NCBI GenBank assembly: GCA_024402535.1
Contig: JAKSTN010000005.1
Location: 1 to 64,000, forward strand
Source of the DNA: Treponema sp.
GTDB lineage: Bacteria; Spirochaetota; Spirochaetia; Treponematales; Treponemataceae
Reading direction: 5' to 3'
DNA length: 64,000 nt
The notes below the pieces were generated by a model that was not told the DNA's origin, made no database searches, and worked only from the letters and a program-made list of their open reading frames with translations. Shown here piece after piece: positions 16,201 to 24,180 of the stretch (within the stretch, counting starts at the first letter, position 1; each line of letters opens with the position of its first letter). The translations under genes and the position numbers were made by a program.

Positions 16201-17279
16201 TCAACATAAGTTTGAACCTTATATTCGTATTTGACTCCGCGAGCAGGAACATTTTTATCTACCCAAGTTACCTCTTTTCCTGAAGCATATTTATCAAAGA
16301 ACTCTTCAGAATTTTCAGGTTTTGCAACAGTACCGTCATAATAAAGATGGCTTTCTTGTTCTACCCATTCAGAACTCAGCGTACGTCTGAAAATTTTAAA
16401 ATATGTTGGTTTTGCTTCATATGCGCCTGAAAGAGAAGAACTGTCTTTGGTTTTTATGAACACAAAATCCGGTGTTTTGAATGAAAGTGTGATGCTTGTT
16501 TTATCTGTTCCTTGTGTAGCTTCCAGTTCTGTAACAGCATTTGGAGTCTGGCGGGCGGCAGTAGCGGCATTAGTTTGGTCACTTGATTCGATATCGTTCT
16601 GTTCGCTGACAAGGAAGGCTTCAACTTGAAATTCTAAGTCACTGTTTTCAGGAAGATCTGTGAATGTGTATGAAGTTACAGGAACAAGTTTTCCATTTTC
16701 TTCTGCACTGCCTACAATTGTGACAGATGTTGCTATTGCACCTTTGTTAAATACAGAAATAGTGTAGTTCAGACCATCAAGATAATAATTAACATTATCC
16801 ATGTACCATGAGATTTCTGTTACAACGCCATTTTCAGTTTCATTGGAAACAATACTGCTGATGTAAGGACAGGCGAGGGTTGCTCCCATGGCAATCAGAC
16901 TTGGTTCAGATTCTTCACCAAGGTAGTTTACTGCTGTAATCTGAAAATAACGGGTGAGACCTGCATTTACAAGGTATGTATATTCGGTTTCTGTGGATTC
17001 CCCAATTTTCTGGAAATTGTCGAATTGTGTCGACGCTGCATAAATGTAATATTTTGAAGCTTTCAAAACAGGTGTCCATGAAAGGACAATTTTCTGTTTT
17101 CCACCCTTTGTTGCATTTACATTCTGTGGAACAGTAAGACTGAGCGGTTGATTGTTTTCTTCGGATGAGGGATTGATCTCTTCTCCGATAGGATCTGGAA
17201 GAAGATTGTTTCTGCAACCTGTGCAGTACAGAGAAAGAATCAATCCTCCCAATAATAAAAAGATGTTAATTCGTTTCAT
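13293..17279 (-). CDS. very large lipoprotein with fibronectin type III repeats
   Basis: 1328 aa, lipobox LYCTGC (Cys22). Repeated FN3-like modules (SWTPVLKASKYYIYAAS near the N-terminus, SWKKVPEAKSYKLVF and KWDEVPGAKKYVIER in the middle) fill most of the chain. The C-terminal 350 residues form a different beta-rich domain ending DGEDNWWHNNANGTTYGWW. First gene of the minus-strand operon (17279 to 9993) and divergent from the GH94 gene, with which it shares a 216-bp promoter region. Probable surface-exposed adhesin or glycan-binding protein; this role is inferred from architecture and context only. Confidence 0.8.
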   Translation of the reverse strand: MKRINIFLLLGGLILSLYCTGCRNNLLPDPIGEEINPSSEENNQPLSLTVPQNVNATKGGKQKIVLSWTPVLKASKYYIYAASTQFDNFQKIGESTETEYTYLVNAGLTRYFQITAVNYLGEESEPSLIAMGATLACPYISSIVSNETENGVVTEISWYMDNVNYYLDGLNYTISVFNKGAIATSVTIVGSAEENGKLVPVTSYTFTDLPENSDLEFQVEAFLVSEQNDIESSDQTNAATAARQTPNAVTELEATQGTDKTSITLSFKTPDFVFIKTKDSSSLSGAYEAKPTYFKIFRRTLSSEWVEQESHLYYDGTVAKPENSEEFFDKYASGKEVTWVDKNVPARGVKYEYKVQTYVDDLANNEIISSDKAIATNIGWCMAVPDFKWKDFDYEYEEITDAESGDITKEKTSASLNYNVIWNNFGVTAGYKFIVETKWTELTLESDPKEDIKYTVYSSINDLNKEHILFNPKTSDSIGGEGYYTFTFYILPADADNSIEHAIDSVVCSARVFVTSNMKNPEFKDMKVISGYNKKVLIQWTEEDSTYIYIFERYKLDDSNNKIIDSKKVITLKNEDGSIKTDGTICSYEDKDLEDGVTYKYDLKIQNQTEEFPYDDSKGELKATTLGIPAIIFDADNLFLNKIPVSWKKVPEAKSYKLVFNGVELSEEITDEDADVNGLINFTLEGETHLQDYYKDASKSGKDATLEVIVSSQKEDESTLDTNSAAIQIRTLGPAETKLSASVAQYEKKIALKWDEVPGAKKYVIERQICNLDLSIPETEPDYFVVNSNTLTYNDEYKACTDETADSTDKNQDLLDWGLPFKYTVYPISDDSEIDTVAKLYTTGIDKISKYGSTIGYGHNIKASKSEDPRNVIIEWDSQYLGTADSDTQNLSPTLLYRQAGTTAYKKAIGAKKTGNKYTYKLSGNERTSAFDFVITYSQSQDNYTISASYENELAKAIDERTQSYWNTDAKPEPLNRGYAFAINLTFEQSSENSGIQEDFKWNLWDYSKRTLGPDETSKYSFEMKNNDFAAEWQKVAEIDLNGTITQVSSADLNITCKRNGTGLNDGYSIKPTAESTYGYSGILKVLRDYRHFARLEVTRSDCESPASYSDGNDESVFGYREITDVEWIRLAMLSYAEGFWTACKGDKTWDSASKNTTSYENNQGSIKILKDWGTIKYTYTDWAPIVNGPVINGFRSIVSLNTDKDTASLKSASINESKFTTSINSANIYISPTIIQNASTGPIIAPLELPETFAEKLYGTINISSSGKDNLSLSYKRKNKNGELLSEGTISCGKQNEPNRRYFLPIRYDGEDNWWHNNANGTTYGWW

Positions 17280-17340
17280 AACTTCCCATTATCCCCCTTT
17301 CTCAAAATAAGGTAAATACATAGAAAGAAATATAGGATAA

Positions 17341-17353
17341 TTAAACGTTTTAC
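17341..17353. promoter_or_regulatory. operator-like site O1 in the GH94/lipoprotein intergenic region
   Basis: TTAAACGTTTTAC contains the palindrome AAACGTTT (17343-17350) with near-symmetric flanks. Its centre is 83 bp upstream of site O2. It lies between the two divergent promoters and could act on either. Confidence 0.5.
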
Positions 17354-17386
17354 ATTATTTTTTTCGTTTTTTTCTATATAACTAAA

Positions 17387-17414
17387 TTGACAATTTACGT
17401 AATCAATATATAAT
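17387..17414 (+). promoter_or_regulatory. sigma-70 type promoter of the GH94 gene
   Basis: TTGACA at 17387-17392 and TATAAT at 17409-17414, both perfect consensus, with a 16-bp spacer. The start site would be near 17421, directly in front of operator-like site O2. Such a strong promoter would need a repressor. Confidence 0.8.
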
Positions 17415-17423
17415 GAAATCTAC

Positions 17424-17467
17424 GAAAACGTTGTAGTAAAATTGACAGGTGAATACAACGTTTTTTC
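17424..17467. promoter_or_regulatory. paired operator-like sites O2 and O3 (inverted copies)
   Basis: GAAAACGTTGTA (17424-17435) and TACAACGTTTTTTC (17454-17467) are inverted copies of one half-symmetric site with an AACGTT core. Their centres are exactly 30 bp apart, close to three helical turns, placing them on one face of the DNA just after the predicted start site. LacI-family repressors use such CG-centred sites. Confidence 0.6.
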
Positions 17468-17495
17468 ACTTTCAAAAATCAATCGAGGTCCTTTT

Positions 17496-19964
17496 ATGAA
17501 ATTCGGTTATTATGACGACAAAAGCCGCGAGTATGTAATTACAACTCCGACAACACCGTACCCATGGATTAACTATCTGGGAAATGAAAAATTCTTCTCA
17601 CTTCTGTCCAACACTGCCGGCGGATACGCTTTCTACACTGATGCACGCCTTCGCCGTATTACACGTTACCGCTACAACGATGTTCCACTCGATACAAACG
17701 GACGCTACTTCTATATTAAAGATGGAAAAACTATCTGGAATCCTGGATGGCAGCCAACAAAAACAAAACTGGACTATTATGAATGCCGCCATGGTTTCGG
17801 TTATTCAAAAATCAGTTCTAAAAAGAACAATATCCAGGCTGATGTGCTTTACATGGTTCCAAACGGAGAAAACTGTGAAGTAGAAATGGTTACTCTGAAA
17901 AACCTGGCACATGAAACAAAAGAAATCTCTCTGGTTTCATTTGTTGAATGGTGTTTCTACAACGGTTCTACAGACTGTGAAAACTTCCAGAGAAACTTCT
18001 CTATTGGTGAAGTTGAAATTGACGGAAGCGCAATCTACCACAAATCAGAATACCGCGAACGCCGCAATCACTTTGCATTCTATTCATGTAATGAAAAAAT
18101 CGACGGATTCGATACAGACCGCGAAACATGGATGGGACTTTACAACTCACTGGCAAATCCTCAGACAGTTGTTGATGGAAAATCGGCAAACTCAATTGCA
18201 GACGGTTGGTCTCCAATCGCTTCTCACCGCGTAAATGTTGAACTGAAACCAGGTGAAGAAAAAACTTACATCTTTGTTCTTGGTTATGTTGAAAATGATC
18301 AGGACAAAAAATGGGCTGCAAAAGCTCCTAAAAATCTTCTTCGCACAAATACAGCTTCGGGCGTAATCAACAAGGAAAAGGCAATTGCCATCCAGAAGAA
18401 ATTCGCTACAAAAGCAAAAGTTGAAAAGGCATACAATGAACTGAAAAAGTTCTGGGACGAAACACTTTCTCACTTCACAATTAAGACAGGTGATGAAAAA
18501 CTTGACCGCATGGCTATGTGGAATCAGTACCAGTGTGTTGTTACATACAACTTTGCCCGCTCTGCTTCTTACTTTGAATCAGGAATCGGTCGTGGTCTTG
18601 GTTTCCGCGATACTTCTCAGGATATGCTTGGTGCTGCACATCAGCTTCCTGCATCACGCATCCGCGAACGCCTTTTCGACGTTGCATCAACACAGTTCGA
18701 AGACGGATCTTGTTACCATCAGTTCCAGCCACTTACTAAAAAAGGTAATGCTGATATTGGTGGCGGATTCAATGATGACCCACTTTGGCTCGTTCTTGGT
18801 GTTGGCCGCTACATCTGCGAAACAGGGGATGCAGACTTCCTTAAAGAAGTTGTTCCTTTTGACAATTCAGAAACAAAGAAAGCAACTCTCTTTGAACATA
18901 TTAAGAGATCATACAATTTCACTGTAAAACATATGGGACCACACGGGCTTCCACTTATCGGACAGGCAGACTGGAACGACTGTCTGAACCTGAACGGATT
19001 CTCTACAGATCCTAACGAATCATTCCAGACAACAAGTCACCAGAACGGAAAGAATGCTGAATCTGTAATGATCGCAGAAATGTTCGTTTACGTTACACCA
19101 GACTACGTTGCAATGTGTAACCTTATGGGCGACACAGCTGAAGCTGAAAAAGCTCTTAAAGCATGCAAGAAAATGGAAGAAGCAATCTGTAAAGCAGGTT
19201 GGGACGGAGAATGGTACGTTCGCGCTTACGATCACTTCGGAAACAAAATCGGTTCTAAAGAATGTAAAGACGGAAAAATCTTTATTGAAACACAGGGCTT
19301 CGGAACAATGGCTAAAGTCGGAAAAGACAAAGGCTATCCTGAAATGGCTCTGGACAGCGTAAAGAAATATCTGGATTCAGACTTCGGTATCTGTATCAAC
19401 TGGCCTGCATACCAGGACTACCATGTTGAACTTGGTGAAGTTGGTTCATACCCACCAGGATACAAAGAGAACGGCGGTATCTTCTGTCACAACAACCCAT
19501 GGGTTATCATCGGTGAAGTTGTAAACGGTCGTCCACAGGATGCATGGGAACACTACATCAAGATTGCTCCTGCATACATCGAAGACAAATCTGAAATCCA
19601 CCGCACAGAACCTTATGTTTACAGCCAGATGGTTGCCGGTAAAGAAGCACGCCGTCATGGTGAAGCTAAGAACTCTTGGCTTACAGGTACAGCTGCATGG
19701 AACTTTGTGGCACTTTCACAGTACATCTGTGGTCTCCGCCCAAGTTACGAAGGACTGGTTGTTGAACCACGTCTTCCAGAACATGTTAAGAAAGCTACAC
19801 TGACACGTAAGTTCCGCGGCGTTGAATACAAAATCAGCGTTGTAAACAAGAAGAACGACGGTGAAGTTAAAGTAACTGTAAAAGAAGGCGCTAAAGTAAA
19901 CGGTACCTGTGTTGTACCAAACAAAGGCGTTAAGTCAGTTAAGGTTAACGTTGTTGTTGAATAA
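17496..19964 (+). CDS. cellobiose phosphorylase (GH94)
   Basis: 822 aa, the length of characterised cellobiose phosphorylases. Cytoplasmic; splits cellobiose with phosphate into glucose 1-phosphate and glucose, saving one ATP. Family features: [10 protein letters not shown] and [18 protein letters not shown] at the N-terminus, [15 protein letters not shown] in the middle, and the catalytic [12 protein letters not shown] with the acid Asp at residue 495. No signal peptide. Start at ATG 17496 behind CGAGG; an in-frame TTG at 17442 lies within the operator region. A strong promoter and three operator-like sites precede it. Related GH94 enzymes act on cellodextrin or chitobiose, but the N-terminus fits cellobiose best. 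Confidence 0.93.
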   Translation: MKFGYYDDKSREYVITTPTTPYPWINYLGNEKFFSLLSNTAGGYAFYTDARLRRITRYRYNDVPLDTNGRYFYIKDGKTIWNPGWQPTKTKLDYYECRHGFGYSKISSKKNNIQADVLYMVPNGENCEVEMVTLKNLAHETKEISLVSFVEWCFYNGSTDCENFQRNFSIGEVEIDGSAIYHKSEYRERRNHFAFYSCNEKIDGFDTDRETWMGLYNSLANPQTVVDGKSANSIADGWSPIASHRVNVELKPGEEKTYIFVLGYVENDQDKKWAAKAPKNLLRTNTASGVINKEKAIAIQKKFATKAKVEKAYNELKKFWDETLSHFTIKTGDEKLDRMAMWNQYQCVVTYNFARSASYFESGIGRGLGFRDTSQDMLGAAHQLPASRIRERLFDVASTQFEDGSCYHQFQPLTKKGNADIGGGFNDDPLWLVLGVGRYICETGDADFLKEVVPFDNSETKKATLFEHIKRSYNFTVKHMGPHGLPLIGQADWNDCLNLNGFSTDPNESFQTTSHQNGKNAESVMIAEMFVYVTPDYVAMCNLMGDTAEAEKALKACKKMEEAICKAGWDGEWYVRAYDHFGNKIGSKECKDGKIFIETQGFGTMAKVGKDKGYPEMALDSVKKYLDSDFGICINWPAYQDYHVELGEVGSYPPGYKENGGIFCHNNPWVIIGEVVNGRPQDAWEHYIKIAPAYIEDKSEIHRTEPYVYSQMVAGKEARRHGEAKNSWLTGTAAWNFVALSQYICGLRPSYEGLVVEPRLPEHVKKATLTRKFRGVEYKISVVNKKNDGEVKVTVKEGAKVNGTCVVPNKGVKSVKVNVVVE

Positions 19965-19980
19965 TGTGCAAGGGCGTTAA

Positions 19981-20095
19981 AAAACGCGATGAAGGAGCGT
20001 TTTAGCCCGGTGTTCAATATGGAAACTTGCTATGCAAGTTTTCCAATTCAATAACCCCCCCCCCCTGCAGATGTGTTTCTGCAGGGATTTTTTTT
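19981..20095 (+). terminator. hairpin cluster, poly-C tract and terminator after the GH94 gene
   Basis: Two stems (AAAACGC 19981-19987 / GCGTTTT 19997-20003; GGAAACTTGC 20021-20030 / GCAAG...TTCC 20034-20044) precede a strong terminator: CCCTGCAG (20063-20070) / CTGCAGGG (20079-20086) followed by eight T (20088-20095). An 11-C homopolymer (20055-20065) runs into the stem. Confidence 0.8.
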
Positions 20096-20132
20096 GTTGC
20101 CGCGAGATATTATTTTTTGTTATTTTATAGGC

Positions 20133-20867
20133 ATGAATCAGAAATCAAAACTTTATGCTATTTCGGTATTTTTTGTTTTACAGTTTTCTCTTTTTTTGGC
20201 TGGCTGCAGTTCATATGTGGCAAACGATTTTTGTGAAGAATGTTTAAAGGGAAGTGAAACGGTAACTGTAGAAAAGTATAAAAAGATGACTTTTTTTGAT
20301 GGTCCAGGGACTGACACTCTCCTTGTCTTTATTCCCGGTGGTCTTGTTGAACATGAGTCGTATGCTCCATTGATGTTGAAAGTTGCAGAAGCCGGAATTG
20401 ATTCCGTACTCCTTGAAGTTCCTTCGGATCTGGCAATCACAAAAACTGATGCCGCTAAACCTGCGCTGAAAAAATATGCCGGTGAATATAAAACTGTTTA
20501 CCTTGGCGGTCATTCTCTTGGCGGCGCTGTAGCTTCCATGTATGCACCAAAGGCGCTGAAAAAATATAACAACATAAAAGGACTTCTGCTTTGCGCTGCT
20601 TATTCAACAAATGTGGTTGATCCAGAATTCAGAATCATTTCTGTAAAAGGCTCTAATGATCAGGTTCTGAAAGGTTCAAGCTACGATAAGTACAAAAACT
20701 TAATTCTTGAAGCGGGCGGAGATTTCAGAGAACTGACAATTGAAGGCGGCAATCACGCGTGGTTCGGAAATTATGGCGAACAGTCAGGCGATGGCACTGC
20801 CACTATTACTCATGATGAACAGCAGAATCAGACTGTTGAGTTCTTTATGAAAAATATAGAATCTTAA
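20133..20867 (+). CDS. alpha/beta-hydrolase lipoprotein
   Basis: 244 aa lipoprotein (lipobox FLAGC, Cys25), so anchored in a membrane facing the periplasm. The body is an alpha/beta hydrolase of the AB_hydrolase_5 type: LVFIPGGLVE (oxyanion strand), nucleophile elbow GGHSLGGAVAS (Ser128), acid SVKGSNDQV, and the His in GGNHAWFGNYGEQSGDG. Such proteins are esterase/lipase-like, substrate unknown. The start at ATG 20133 is about 6 bp after TATTTT, with no ribosome site. An upstream in-frame start at 20073 lies inside the terminator. Confidence 0.8.
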   Translation: MNQKSKLYAISVFFVLQFSLFLAGCSSYVANDFCEECLKGSETVTVEKYKKMTFFDGPGTDTLLVFIPGGLVEHESYAPLMLKVAEAGIDSVLLEVPSDLAITKTDAAKPALKKYAGEYKTVYLGGHSLGGAVASMYAPKALKKYNNIKGLLLCAAYSTNVVDPEFRIISVKGSNDQVLKGSSYDKYKNLILEAGGDFRELTIEGGNHAWFGNYGEQSGDGTATITHDEQQNQTVEFFMKNIES

Positions 20868-20948
20868 AAATAGAATTCTTAGAAATTTTGTAGTCAACTC
20901 GTCTAATTTACAAAGTTTTTTTAAAAGGTTTAACTAATCTTTCAGATT

Positions 20949-20954
20949 TATAAT
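20949..20954 (+). promoter_or_regulatory. -10 box of the Lpl-type importer operon
   Basis: TATAAT at 20949-20954, 9 bp before the ATG of the first permease gene. No ribosome site is present between them, so the operon's first cistron is probably translated from a leaderless or nearly leaderless mRNA. Confidence 0.55.
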
Positions 20955-20963
20955 TTCTTCATT

Positions 20964-23234
20964 ATGAAAAAAGATAATCTGAAGATATTTTCTCCTGACT
21001 TAGGACAGAGAATTCTTTCTGTTTCTTCGAAGTTCTTTCTTGTTCTCCTTCTGCTTTTCCTGTTTGTGGGACGGGTGAATCCCGGAAGAATTTCTGGTGT
21101 AATGGGAACAAATGTCTCACTTATAAAAAGTGCTGTTTATTTCCGTTCGCTTACAGAAGATGTGGTTTCGCTTGATGCATCAATAAAAAATATTGATTTT
21201 GATTCTGACGAGAATACAACAGATGCATTTACATTGAATCCTGATGATTTTGAAAGCTACGAAGATTATTATGCTGCGCTTTTCAATATGACCGAAGCCG
21301 CAGCAAGTGAAAGTTCTGAAGCTGAATATGATTTTGATTCTGATGATGAAGACTTTGAAGATGACGGACTTTTTGAAGAAGATGTTTCCCTTAAAGGCGT
21401 AAAGGTTCATGTTCCTTCTTACAGAAAAATGTGGAAAGCTTTTTCTGAAAATCATTCAGAAATTGCGGGGGCATTAAAGCTTGATTATATTGCATGCCTT
21501 TTGACATGTTTTTCAGTTCTTGTTGCCCTTGTGGGAATGTATCTTTCTTTTGCGACGAATAAGCTCAGAAAAATCGGCTACATTGTTATGACTGCCGGCG
21601 GCCTTCTTACAGCTGCATCACTTCTTCTTTATCCTGTAGCATACAATCAGCTTGCCTTTACAATGGATGAGCTTGAAACTTTGCCACAGTGGCCGGCCTT
21701 CCGCATTTTGTTTCTGGTTTTTTCGGTTCTTGTTGTAATTACAAGTGTGCTGAATATCGTTTTTGTAAAAGAAGAAAAAACTGAAAAAACAGCAATCAGC
21801 GTTTCGCCTTTCCAGGTAACTTACCGCATTCTGGCCCTTCTTGCATTTATGCTGCTCTTTATTCCTGGTGCAAATCCTGCACGCATTTCTGAAAAAATCA
21901 GCCGCAACATGTCACTTTTTACATCAGGCTTTTTCTATAAAATATTCACCAATAATCTTCAGCTGGCATTCCGCCGCGGGTGGGTACCTGAAAGTATTTT
22001 CCGCCAGGTGAATATTTCTGCTTTGCTGACTGATTTGGGAATTCTGCTTTGTGGTGCCGGCGCCTGTATGTCGGTGGGAAACAACAAGCTGAAACGCTAC
22101 GGTCATTTCTGTCTTCTTCCGGGAAGTCTCGTTTTCGGTTTTGCCCAGGTGGGAATTCTTAATGCATATCATAAAGAAGTTGCTTTCGGAAATCTTTCAC
22201 GTACAAAGCCTCTTGAGCCTTCTTCAATAATTATTTATGTAGTTCTTGCTGTAATCATTTTTGCATTTTCACTTATCTCATTTATAAAAACACCTGCTCC
22301 TGAAAAAGATGAAAAGTGTCATATCGATGCTCCGCTTCAGCTTTTCCTTATGCTTCTTCCATTCCTTATTTTGATTTTCATTTTCAGTTACCTGCCGCTT
22401 TGGGGATGGCGTTACGCTTTTTTTGATTATGAAGCCGGTGGAACAATTAGCATGGAAAACTGGGTAGGATGGAAATGGTTTGCAGCGCCATTTAAAAATG
22501 AACAGACCCGAAAAGATATTATCATCGTTCTTCGAAACACACTGGCAATGAGCGGACTTGGAATTCTGACTTCCTGGTGTCCTATGCTTTTTGCCATTTT
22601 CCTTGCAGAAATCAAAAATAATGCAAGCCGCAGAATCATTCAGACTCTTACCACTATCCCAAACTTTATTTCATGGGTTCTGGTTTATGCCATTGCGTTC
22701 TGTATTTTTGGAACGGAAGGATTTGTAAACAATCTGATTGTAAAAGTTCTTCACGCAAAAGATACGGGAACAAATTATCTTATGAACGGCAACGGAATCT
22801 GGTTCAAGATGCTTTTATGGGGAATGTGGAAAGGTCTTGGTTGGTCGGCAATCATGTACATTGCGGCAATTTCAGGAATTGACCAGCAGCTTTATGAAGC
22901 CGCAACAGTTGATGGTGCCGGACGATTCCAGAAAATGTGGCACATTACACTTCCTGAACTTATCCCGACTTATGTTGTTCTTCTGATTCTTTCTATTTCA
23001 AACATTCTCAGTAATGGAATGGATCAGTATCTGGTATTCAAAAATCCGAATAACAAAGAAGCAATTCAGGTTCTGGATCTTTACGTTTATCAGCTTTCTC
23101 TGGGAGCCGGAAGCGGTTCAAATAATATTCCGTTCAGTACAGTCGTTTCAATGTTCAAATCTGTTGTCAGCGTAATTCTGCTGTTTATTACAAACCGGAT
23201 TTCTAAAATTGTTCGTGGTTCAAGTATTTTCTAG
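20964..23234 (+). CDS. ABC sugar permease (LplB-type) with a long N-terminal membrane extension
   Basis: 756 aa; the family is usually about 300. The C-terminal 300 residues are a standard MalF/LplB permease with the ATPase-contact EAA loop (EAATVDGAGRFQKMWHITLPEL region near residue 645). The N-terminal 440 residues are an added multi-helix region made of two related units: NPGRIS at residue 39 and NKLRKIG at 199, then NPARIS at 304 and NKLKRYG at 374. Unit 1 carries an inserted, strongly acidic, probably periplasmic stretch (YDFDSDDEDFEDDG). First gene of a permease-permease-binding protein-YesL operon. The role of the extension is unknown. Confidence 0.85.
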   Translation: MKKDNLKIFSPDLGQRILSVSSKFFLVLLLLFLFVGRVNPGRISGVMGTNVSLIKSAVYFRSLTEDVVSLDASIKNIDFDSDENTTDAFTLNPDDFESYEDYYAALFNMTEAAASESSEAEYDFDSDDEDFEDDGLFEEDVSLKGVKVHVPSYRKMWKAFSENHSEIAGALKLDYIACLLTCFSVLVALVGMYLSFATNKLRKIGYIVMTAGGLLTAASLLLYPVAYNQLAFTMDELETLPQWPAFRILFLVFSVLVVITSVLNIVFVKEEKTEKTAISVSPFQVTYRILALLAFMLLFIPGANPARISEKISRNMSLFTSGFFYKIFTNNLQLAFRRGWVPESIFRQVNISALLTDLGILLCGAGACMSVGNNKLKRYGHFCLLPGSLVFGFAQVGILNAYHKEVAFGNLSRTKPLEPSSIIIYVVLAVIIFAFSLISFIKTPAPEKDEKCHIDAPLQLFLMLLPFLILIFIFSYLPLWGWRYAFFDYEAGGTISMENWVGWKWFAAPFKNEQTRKDIIIVLRNTLAMSGLGILTSWCPMLFAIFLAEIKNNASRRIIQTLTTIPNFISWVLVYAIAFCIFGTEGFVNNLIVKVLHAKDTGTNYLMNGNGIWFKMLLWGMWKGLGWSAIMYIAAISGIDQQLYEAATVDGAGRFQKMWHITLPELIPTYVVLLILSISNILSNGMDQYLVFKNPNNKEAIQVLDLYVYQLSLGAGSGSNNIPFSTVVSMFKSVVSVILLFITNRISKIVRGSSIF

Positions 23235-23245
23235 GAGGAAGAATT

Positions 23246-24145
23246 ATGGTACAGAAACATACAGTAAACGACGTTATTTTTAATATTCTGAATTACACAT
23301 TCTTCATCCTTTTCACTTTGATCTGTGTATTTCCATTTTACTATCTTTTTATAAACACTATTTCTGAAAACTCAATGGTTTCAAAAGGGCTCATAAACTT
23401 TTTCCCGAAAGGAATTCATTTTCAGAACTATGTGCGCATCTTCAAAAACCATGATCTTCTGGTTTCTCTTGGAGTAACTGTTTCACGTACATTAATAGGA
23501 ACTTGTGTCTCAACTGCGGCTTCGGGTTTTGTTGGTTATCTTGTAACCAAGCAGGAAATGTGGCACAGGAAACTTTTCTATCGTTACATGATTGTGACAA
23601 TGTATTTTGGTGCAGGTCTTATTCCATGGTTTACAACAATGCAGATGCTGGGGCTTACAAACAATTACCTTGCATATATCATTCCGGGCATTGTAAACGT
23701 TTTCAACATTATCATGGTAAAAACTTACATTGAAAGTATTCCGGCGGAACTTGAAGAAAGCGCTTCAATTGACGGAGCTTCTTACTGGACAATTTTCATA
23801 AAAATCATCTGGCCGCTTTCAAAACCAATTCTTGCAACAATTGCAATCTGGGCTGCAGTTGGACACTGGAACAGTTTCCAGGATTCTCTCATCCTTATGC
23901 AGGGAAATGCCAGCCTCTATACACTTCAACACCGTCTGTATATTTACCTGACACAAAGTTCAAATCTTGGTGCAACTATGGGAAGTTCATCAAATCTTTC
24001 AGAAAGCCAGATTCAGAACATGCTTGATGAAAAAACTCGTCAGTATACCGTTGCCATGGTAACTGCAATTCCAATTCTTCTGGTTTATCCGTTCATGCAG
24101 AGATACTTTGAAAAAGGAATCATGCTGGGCGCAGTAAAGGGATAA
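23246..24145 (+). CDS. ABC sugar permease (LplC/YtcP-type)
   Basis: 299 aa with six membrane helices and the EAA loop EESASIDGASYWTIFIKIIWPLSKP that contacts the ATPase. Pairs with the 756-aa permease to form the membrane channel. It starts 11 bp after the previous stop with AGGAGGAAG as ribosome site. The C-terminus (MQRYFEKGIMLGAVKG) is the usual end of this subfamily. The ATPase is not in the window; such importers commonly share one MsmX-like ATPase. Confidence 0.92.
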   Translation: MVQKHTVNDVIFNILNYTFFILFTLICVFPFYYLFINTISENSMVSKGLINFFPKGIHFQNYVRIFKNHDLLVSLGVTVSRTLIGTCVSTAASGFVGYLVTKQEMWHRKLFYRYMIVTMYFGAGLIPWFTTMQMLGLTNNYLAYIIPGIVNVFNIIMVKTYIESIPAELEESASIDGASYWTIFIKIIWPLSKPILATIAIWAAVGHWNSFQDSLILMQGNASLYTLQHRLYIYLTQSSNLGATMGSSSNLSESQIQNMLDEKTRQYTVAMVTAIPILLVYPFMQRYFEKGIMLGAVKG

Positions 24146-24180
24146 AAAAATATAAAAAATATTTCGTTTTAGGAGGATTT

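Noticed and set aside
20850..20895. Possible terminal-codon echo after the hydrolase lipoprotein (ATAGAATCTTA / ATAGAATTCTTA)
   Set aside because: The second copy does not encode the terminal peptide in any frame and there is no hairpin between the copies; a chance short AT-rich repeat is simpler.
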